Below are positions 58,201 to 64,000 of a DNA stretch of 64,000 nucleotides, piece after piece (the first letter of the stretch is position 1; each line of letters starts with the position of its first letter). Source of the DNA: Costus lasius (taxonomy: Eukaryota > Streptophyta > Magnoliopsida > Zingiberales > Costaceae); contig CM050448.1 in assembly GCA_027563935.2 (NCBI GenBank), positions 119,405,493-119,469,492 on the forward strand, in the 5' to 3' direction. The position numbers and the translations under genes are program-made. Below the pieces are notes generated by a model that saw only the letters and a program-made list of their open reading frames with translations, was not told the origin of the DNA and made no database searches.

Positions 58201-59636
58201 ACTCCCTTGTGAAAGTGATGGAGGGGCATCAGATGCTGCCAATGCTGCTGAGAGAACAGATAGCAGTTTGTTTGTCGCAGGTGCATTTTCAGTATCCATT
58301 GCCTTCACGGGCTGTTCAAATGAACCTAGTGTTGGAATTTGAGAAACATTCAAATCAAAATCTCCAGGTGCAGATGATGTTGACAAAGCGTTTGCATTAA
58401 CTGAAGCACCAAGTTTACTGATCAGTTGGACAAGTTGATCCTTGCCAGGTAGAGGAGATGCACCAGTCGGTTTAACTTGATTGCTACCTGGAGTCAGACA
58501 ACCAGAAATGAGCAAAAGAAATTTCTTTAAAAAAACAACTCATAGAATCTACAGGATTCCCTGTCGTGCAAGCAACATGGCATACCTTGCAACTGTGCTA
58601 TCATTGCTAACAAGTTGACGATATCAAGATTCCCATTTTTTGCGCCCTCTGGATTTGTAGAAAGTAGCAGTCTAGACGAAGCATCCTCTGGCTGTGTCTT
58701 CCTTCTCCGTCGATTATGCCCGGCAAGCCGCCTCCTGCAGCTTCTCTTCCCTTCATCGAACTCCGACAGGGGATGAAATCTGAATCAGATGATATAAGTC
58801 TATAACCGATCATAAACATGCAATGTTTGATTAGGCTGGAGATGGTAAAACCTACAATTTTGAAGGTAGATCCAGAAGGTTGTGACTAGAAAAAACGTTT
58901 TGTAGCACACCAACCAAGCAGACCAACAATAACACAGACGTAAAAGAACTAATACTATGATTGGAAGAAAAAACGCAGAGTTTGAGAACCTGAGTTACCT
59001 GCTGCACTGCTGGCAGAACCTCTGCATTTGCTTCCCCACAAGGGCCTTGGCGGTCTTGCTATGCACCTCGCACACTTTGTGCCGCCTATGGTAGTCCTTG
59101 GCGCCTGATAGATCTGCCCGGCAGTCATCCACCTGACACATCGGGTAGTTGCCACCGCTCCCTGGTGAGCCGGACCTAACCTTCTTGTTCGGCCTTGTTG
59201 CCGGCTCTTCCATGGAGTACGATCCGCCTCCTAGCTTCAACGCTAGGTTTTCATCCTCCAGTACGCTCCTGCTCAAAACCGAATCTTTTGGATCCTCATC
59301 CCCTTTATTCCTCTGATCGGCCAAGGCAGTGACAACAGAAGACTGTTTACTACGAAGGCGGAAGACCTCTGCATCTGCCGAGGGCTTCGCTGTGAACCCC
59401 ACACTATCCCACTCCCACGTCCTGGGGTTCCAATTGCCGCCGTAATTGGTAAGAGGAGTACCCATCAGCCGCTGCTGCGGGTGCTGGCTCTCTTGCGTCC
59501 GGCTGTGCGGGAAACTAGTATTGCTCAAAGCTCGCTTCCTCGCAAGCAGCGGCGCCTCATGGAAAGGTCCAGGAAGGGGCCTGTGGTGCTGATAGAGAAT
59601 AGGAGGGGCGACCTGCGGCCCGACCTCCGCCTCCAT
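55203..59636 (-). CDS. SBP-box transcription factor, SPL14/OsSPL15 class, ten exons, 1094 residues
   Basis: Exons: 59636-58999, 58779-58586, 58487-57649, 57574-57500, 57412-57305, 57218-57101, 56945-56810, 56721-56577, 56453-55857, 55637-55203, all in phase. The SBP domain (about residues 163-242) has both zinc centres ([28 protein letters not shown]) and the bipartite nuclear signal with [17 protein letters not shown]; it is split by the intron at CQQCS/R, as usual. Such proteins bind GTAC-core DNA. Downstream are the features of the large SPL subgroup: FDLNVS, the [12 protein letters not shown] region, ankyrin-like repeats near residues 915-975 ([11 protein letters not shown] and GHSPYMYA), and a C-terminal hydrophobic segment (1056-1073) followed by [22 protein letters not shown] and MCQVDDC point to the SPL14/16 (rice SPL15) type. 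No miR156 target was seen, as expected for this subgroup. Length is normal. Confidence 0.93.
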
Positions 59637-61500
59637 CACACGTCACAAAATTAAACCCCAAATGTCGTCTCGATCGGCGCCCTCCAAAAATATCACCTTT
59701 GCCCCAAAAGGCGCGCGCTTTGCACTCCGATCCAAACCTCCTCCGCTCCTAAAAAACTCCAATAAACCTACAAGAACAGATGATCAAACAAACAATTACA
59801 ACCCAGGAAATTATACTAAAGCTAAATCAAACCAAAACAAGAAGGGAAAAAAACCTCCTTCGCTAACCTAATACAATCGATTCTTCTCCCTGATTTCCAC
59901 AGCGGGAACATCTTCAAAACCGCGTCCTGAAAACTACACAGACCACAGAAAAAATCCGAATACAAGGCTTGCAAAAGGGGGGATGGATCTCGGCAAAGAA
60001 AGTAACAGATCTAAGGGAAGAATCGATTGAGGGGAGAAGACACAAGCAAGACAAGGAAAAAAAAATATCTTTTTTGCTTTTCCTGCGCCGCGCTTCTTCG
60101 CCGGCTCTCTTTCCTCTCTGACTCACTCGCGCGACCAATCACTTCGTCACGCTTCTCTAACCTTTCTTCCTTCCCCTGTTCTGGCCTTCTGGCCCCTTCT
60201 TTTGTTCAGTCTTCCACGGAGGGGCAACGGGTGTAAATTCGCCGCGAGAGGAGGGAAAAGAAACGACGAGGGGGGAAGTACCCGCAGTCCGCACCATCAC
60301 CCGCTCTCTCCGTGTCCATTTTTCGGCCGGCCCCCAAATATTTCATTTTTACCGATTGGCCCCTGCGAATATTGCCGTAAATAAAAATGAAGATATAGGG
60401 AGAATAAATGAATAAAAATAGTAAATTAAAATCACGGGTCGTAATCACAACTACAGCCACTATTACCACTGCCATTTATTTGCTAATTATTACGACAGCA
60501 GTGGCCGATCAGAAGCCGTACGGTGGCCGATACGACAAGACAGATGATACGATAGGAGCCGTCCAATCTTCACCGTGCCGTACCTTACGACGGCGATCGT
60601 CCTTACACAGCCGTGCACTCTGTTGCAGTCAACGGTCAACGTCGGCATGCCGTCCCCACACCAGCCACGTAAGTGTACTAGGGCTAATTTTATTTTGGCC
60701 CCTATGTGTTTCCCTTTTCTACTTTTACCCCGCGTGACTTCGATCTTTGAATTTGCAATTCGGCCCCGATCCAATTTTCACATCGCAGGCCCTGTTATCA
60801 CGGACGGACTCTGCTTCCAAATGTTCGTGCGGCACATTATTTGGAATAGTGTTAAACCTTAATCCTGTGTGCACAGTATACGTACGCATAATATGCGAAA
60901 GCGTCAATCTAAAATCCGAGACAATAATGTGTAATTCGAGGGCAACACTAGTATTCAAGAGGCACAACAGATTTACACAGAACGGTGAGTAAAATGCTCG
61001 GTGAAATGAGTCACCCGAACACCCCGCCGGTATATATTGATAAAAAGGCAGCAATACAAGAAAACAATACAGGACACTAAGTGTGACACTCGGGGTACTA
61101 CCCTGCCTTTTCCATGGACTCATGGAGGTTATGAGTAGGAATGAAGGGGATAAAGTTAGAGAAGAGCATGAGAAGTAGTGAAGTTAGGTCACTAATCTTT
61201 GTGTTATGATGTTTTGTAGGTACAAGGCAAGGAGCATGCACTTGTAAAAACATAAGGGTCAATGTAGGAGGCTACATGGACCATGACACATTATATGGGC
61301 TTGTATAGAGGTGTACAAGCATGTATAAAAAAATATGTCATGAGTGAGATTTGAACCCAAGACCTATGGAGAGCCAAAGCCTTATGTTGCATGAGAGAAC
61401 CAACCCAAGCTTGAGTCATTCAATAAAATAAAGGGGAGGCACATCTTCTTAAAGACTTGATAGCCCAAATGACTTAAGTAAAAGGCCCAACCGAAATTGA
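59637..61500. other. SPL promoter and leader, then intergenic
   Basis: 59640-60250 is probably the 5' leader and promoter of the SPL gene (CT-rich on the gene's strand). 60250-61080 shows no gene. 61082 begins TGTGACACTCGGGG, which looks like an LTR start, and 61340-61380 resembles sequence common in plant LTRs, but no matching partner was found inside the window. Confidence 0.4.
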
Positions 61501-61509
61501 GAATCTAAT

Positions 61510-62644
61510 TCAATCAAGGCAATCGGATTTGGGAGAAAACCGAAAGTGAGAAGTGTGTGGCGACTTGGAGAAGAAGGAGGACGATCCATCTTCTTCCTTG
61601 GCGATTTGGGGGCTGATCTTGAGGGAGTTCATGCCACCATCCACCCTTCCATTCTCTACCTTCCTTTGGAGCTTCTTGGTGGCGATTTACTTGAGGGAGT
61701 TCCGGTCACCTTGCTGCCCATTGGAGCTTGGGCGATTGCAGCCTTGTTCTTGGCGATTGCTTGAGAGGAGCTCAAGCATCATCCCACCTTGCTCCCACTT
61801 GGCCGAGAGGTTCATTGAAGCTTGGAGGCGACATTTGGAGCTTGGAGGCGACATTTGGAGCTTGAAGCCAAGAGTTGCTTGCTGTCCATTAGAGCTTGGA
61901 GCAAGCGCAGCCCTTGTGTTTGGCGTATAGCCCCTTTGGAGGAAAGGGGGCTGATTTGGGGAAGAAGGGGGCTGAGTTGGTGCACCTTCTTCATCCATCT
62001 TTGGGCGGCTTGTTTGCTGTCCATTTGAGAGCTTGGCGCACCTTGGAGGCAAGGAGCGCAACTACACATCAAAACCACCTAGGAGGGCGATCCTAGGGTG
62101 GAGCCTCAAGCACTTGTATTTGAGGAGAGCTTGGAGGAAGATTCGGCCACATCTTGGAGGAGGGGGCTGAACTCTTCCATCACATAGCATAGCGTTGGAG
62201 TGGTATAACATTTACAGCTTTAAGCTTATTTATTTTATAATAGCATTGTAAGAACACATATGCACCTCGTGTTTTGTTGAGTAGTGATTATAGTTCATTG
62301 TTAGTATCTCTATCCACATTGGAAGAGATATACTGTTCATACCCGAGGTTGTGTCCTTGGAGGGGTTTGTTATTATACTTGTCCGGTGTGTTTAGCTTGT
62401 GACTTGTGCAAGCGCCGTGCTTGTGCAAGGAGCTCGCTCACTGTGTAGTAGTCGATATCTGCATTAGGGTTTTGGGCATATGTCTAGTGCCCTTTACTGG
62501 TGACTGCCAGTGCTTGTGTGTGTGTCAATTACAGGGCGCCTAAGTCTAAGGCCGTCTTTAAGTGTGCATATGGGGTTGAGAAGCAACATGTGCTTGCCAC
62601 CCGCCACTTATTGACCTAGGTCTAGGATTAGGAGAAGGCTAGGA
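61510..62644 (+). repeat. Left arm of a large inverted repeat
   Basis: This arm is matched in opposite orientation from 62889 to the window end. Shared blocks include ATATGGGGTTGAGAAGCAAC, AATTGACACACACACAAGCG-type sequence, AAAACCCTAATGCAGATATC and CTTGGAGGAAG-type G-rich tracts. The left arm has local tandem copies of GCTTGGAGGCGACATTTGGA (61815-61865). The arms differ at many positions, so they are two old copies of one repeat family. Open frames here, such as 61546-61930, contain only repeated Leu/Glu/Trp-rich sequence and are not called as genes. Confidence 0.85.
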
Positions 62645-62888
62645 TCATTGCCATCACAGGTGTCACGCCCTAAATTTTGTGCTAAATTTTTGCCTTAAAA
62701 TTCTGAGCGTGATGGCCGAATCTACATACCCTCTGTGTAAATTGCCAGCCAACACTCTATATGCGGAATAACCAAGATCTCTAGTGCAAGCTGAACCTCT
62801 CAGATCCCTGTGCAACTCTGATAGCACTGCGCTCCTAGGGCTGAGCTCTGATGGAACTGAGCTCCAAGGCTGATCAGGTGGAACTGAG

Positions 62889-64000
62889 TCCTAGCCTTCT
62901 CCTAACCCTAGACCTAGGTCAATAAGTGGCGGGTGGTAAGCACATGTTGCTTCTCAACCCCATATGCACACTTAAAGACGGCCTTAGACGTAAGCGCCCT
63001 GTAATTGACACACACACAAGCGCTGGCAGTCACAAGTAAAGGGCACTAGACATATGCCCAAAACCCTAATGCAGATATCGACTACTACACAGCGAGCGAG
63101 CTCCTTGCACAATCACGACGCTTGCACAAGTCACAAGCTAAACACACCAGACGATAAAACCAACTCCTCCAAGGACACAACCTCGGGTATGAGCAGTATA
63201 TCTCTTCCAATGCGGATAGAGATACTAACAAGCAATAATAACACTACTCAATGTTCATACAATGTTTCTACAATGTAGTGCAAAGCAATAACTCAAAGTA
63301 AGAGTAGTAATATACCACTCCAAAGCTAAGCTAAGTGAGGATGAAAATCAGCCTCCTCTCCTCCTCAAGGTGGCCGGTCTTCTCCAAAAGCTCTCCTCAA
63401 GCACAAGTGCTTGAGGCTCCACCCTAGGATCGCCCTCCTAGGTGGTTAGTGATGTCTTCTTGCGCCTCTTGCCTCCAAGAGCCGCCCAAACTCCAATGGA
63501 CAGCAAGTAGCCGCCCAAGTGTGGATGAAGAACAAGTGGCGCCACCAATGGTAGGGTGGCCGCCGGTGCTCCTCCTCCTCTTCAAGAACCGCCGGTTCCC
63601 TCCTCCAAGGAACCAAACCGGATGCAATGGTAGATCTCTCCCCAAGCTAGGGCAAGAGGGGCTGTTGCGTGAGCTTCCCTCAAGCAAACCCAAAACAGCT
63701 CCCAAAAGTAGATGCAAGCTTCGGCCAAGGTGGATGAAAGAGCTTCCTCCTTCAATCCGCCATCAACAAGCTCCAAGCTCTCGGCCAAAGTGGAGCAATG
63801 GGACTGATGTATGAGCTCCTCTCTCAATCCGCCTCCAAGCTCCAAGGAAGAAGATAAATGGGTGATAGGTGAGCTCCCTCAAGCTCCCCACACAATCGGC
63901 AAGGAAGAAGATGGAATCGCCCAAGCTTTCTCCAATGTCGCCACCTCCAAAATCGGATGAAGTTTCTTCCCCAAATCGCATCCTAGATCCCCAAATCGAT
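62889..64000 (-). repeat. Right arm of the large inverted repeat, cut by window end
   Basis: Reverse-orientation partner of 61510-62644, separated by a 244-bp spacer that begins TGTCACGCCCTAAATTTTG, itself like the start of a Ty3-type LTR. Best agreement is nearest the centre (62889-63250) and weakens outward. The right edge cannot be seen. Confidence 0.85.

Noticed and set aside
57815..58400. Plus-strand frames of 60-145 codons opposite SPL exon 3
   Set aside because: They are antisense to a well supported exon that is in phase with its neighbours.
61546..62096. Frames of 66-125 codons with repeated LGA/WSL/EL patterns
   Set aside because: They arise from the repeated GCTTGGAGGCGA-type sequence of the inverted repeat arms.
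61082..62658. A single LTR from TGTGACACTCGG to CCATCACA
   Set aside because: The ends look LTR-like, but the flanks (CTAAG and GGTGT) do not match and no second LTR, primer site or coding region was found.
1..64000. CRISPR arrays, bacterial operons, tRNA or rRNA genes
   Set aside because: The window is plant nuclear DNA; no regularly spaced repeats of that type, and no cloverleaf or rRNA sequence was recognised.

Overview
This window is nuclear DNA from a flowering plant, most likely a monocot. The genes have many introns and AT-rich introns and spacers, while the first exons of several genes (the two lectin receptor kinases, the PhoD-like gene, the SPL gene) are strongly GC-rich. There are no operons or bacterial signals. 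All gene models below were built by hand from splice sites, reading frame and family knowledge; no searches were run. The species is not resolved.

Layout. 1-7.98 kb has no host gene: it holds a small hAT-like element (1534-1895), a candidate TIR element with a 196-bp tandem repeat (3067-4339), and a decayed hAT transposase remnant with duplicated G-rich ends (about 6583-7977). 7974-11503 is a complete, young, non-autonomous LTR retrotransposon that keeps only gag and is flanked by a CCTAG target duplication. Just beyond it, 11602-12027 (minus) are the first three exons of a cytosolic ribosomal protein S15 (uS19) gene; the rest of that gene is not in the window. 12838-23288 (plus) is a nine-exon PhoD-like metallophosphatase gene with a signal peptide and a C-terminal membrane anchor. 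Its introns carry a 1.6-kb hAT element containing a degenerate RING-H2 reading frame, a Tourist-like MITE and a GC-AG splice pair.

24.4-31.8 kb holds a short unknown gene (minus), a mitochondrial-type PPR gene (minus) and, head to head with it, an intronless broken mTERF copy (plus). 35.5-36.1 kb is a clean hAT MITE. 37.2-38.0 kb (minus) is a three-exon PLATZ zinc-binding gene. 42.8-46.0 kb and 47.6-49.7 kb (minus) are two tandem L-type lectin receptor kinase genes; the second has a premature stop that removes the C-terminal tail. 51.5-52.7 kb is a hAT MITE inserted inside another hAT element, both with perfect 8-bp target duplications. 55.2-59.6 kb (minus) is a ten-exon SPL14/SPL15-class SBP-box gene of 1094 residues. 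From 61.5 kb to the window end is a large imperfect inverted repeat with arms of about 1.1 kb.

The host genes are unrelated housekeeping, organellar, signalling and transcription-factor genes, so no joint pathway is implied. The main story is repeated invasion by hAT elements, several carrying intact target-site duplications, plus one LTR insertion that separates the beginning of a ribosomal protein gene from whatever followed it. I found no convincing undescribed multi-gene system. The most original items are the hAT element with the captured RING-H2 frame and the gag-only retrotransposon whose reading frame runs into its own 3' LTR.
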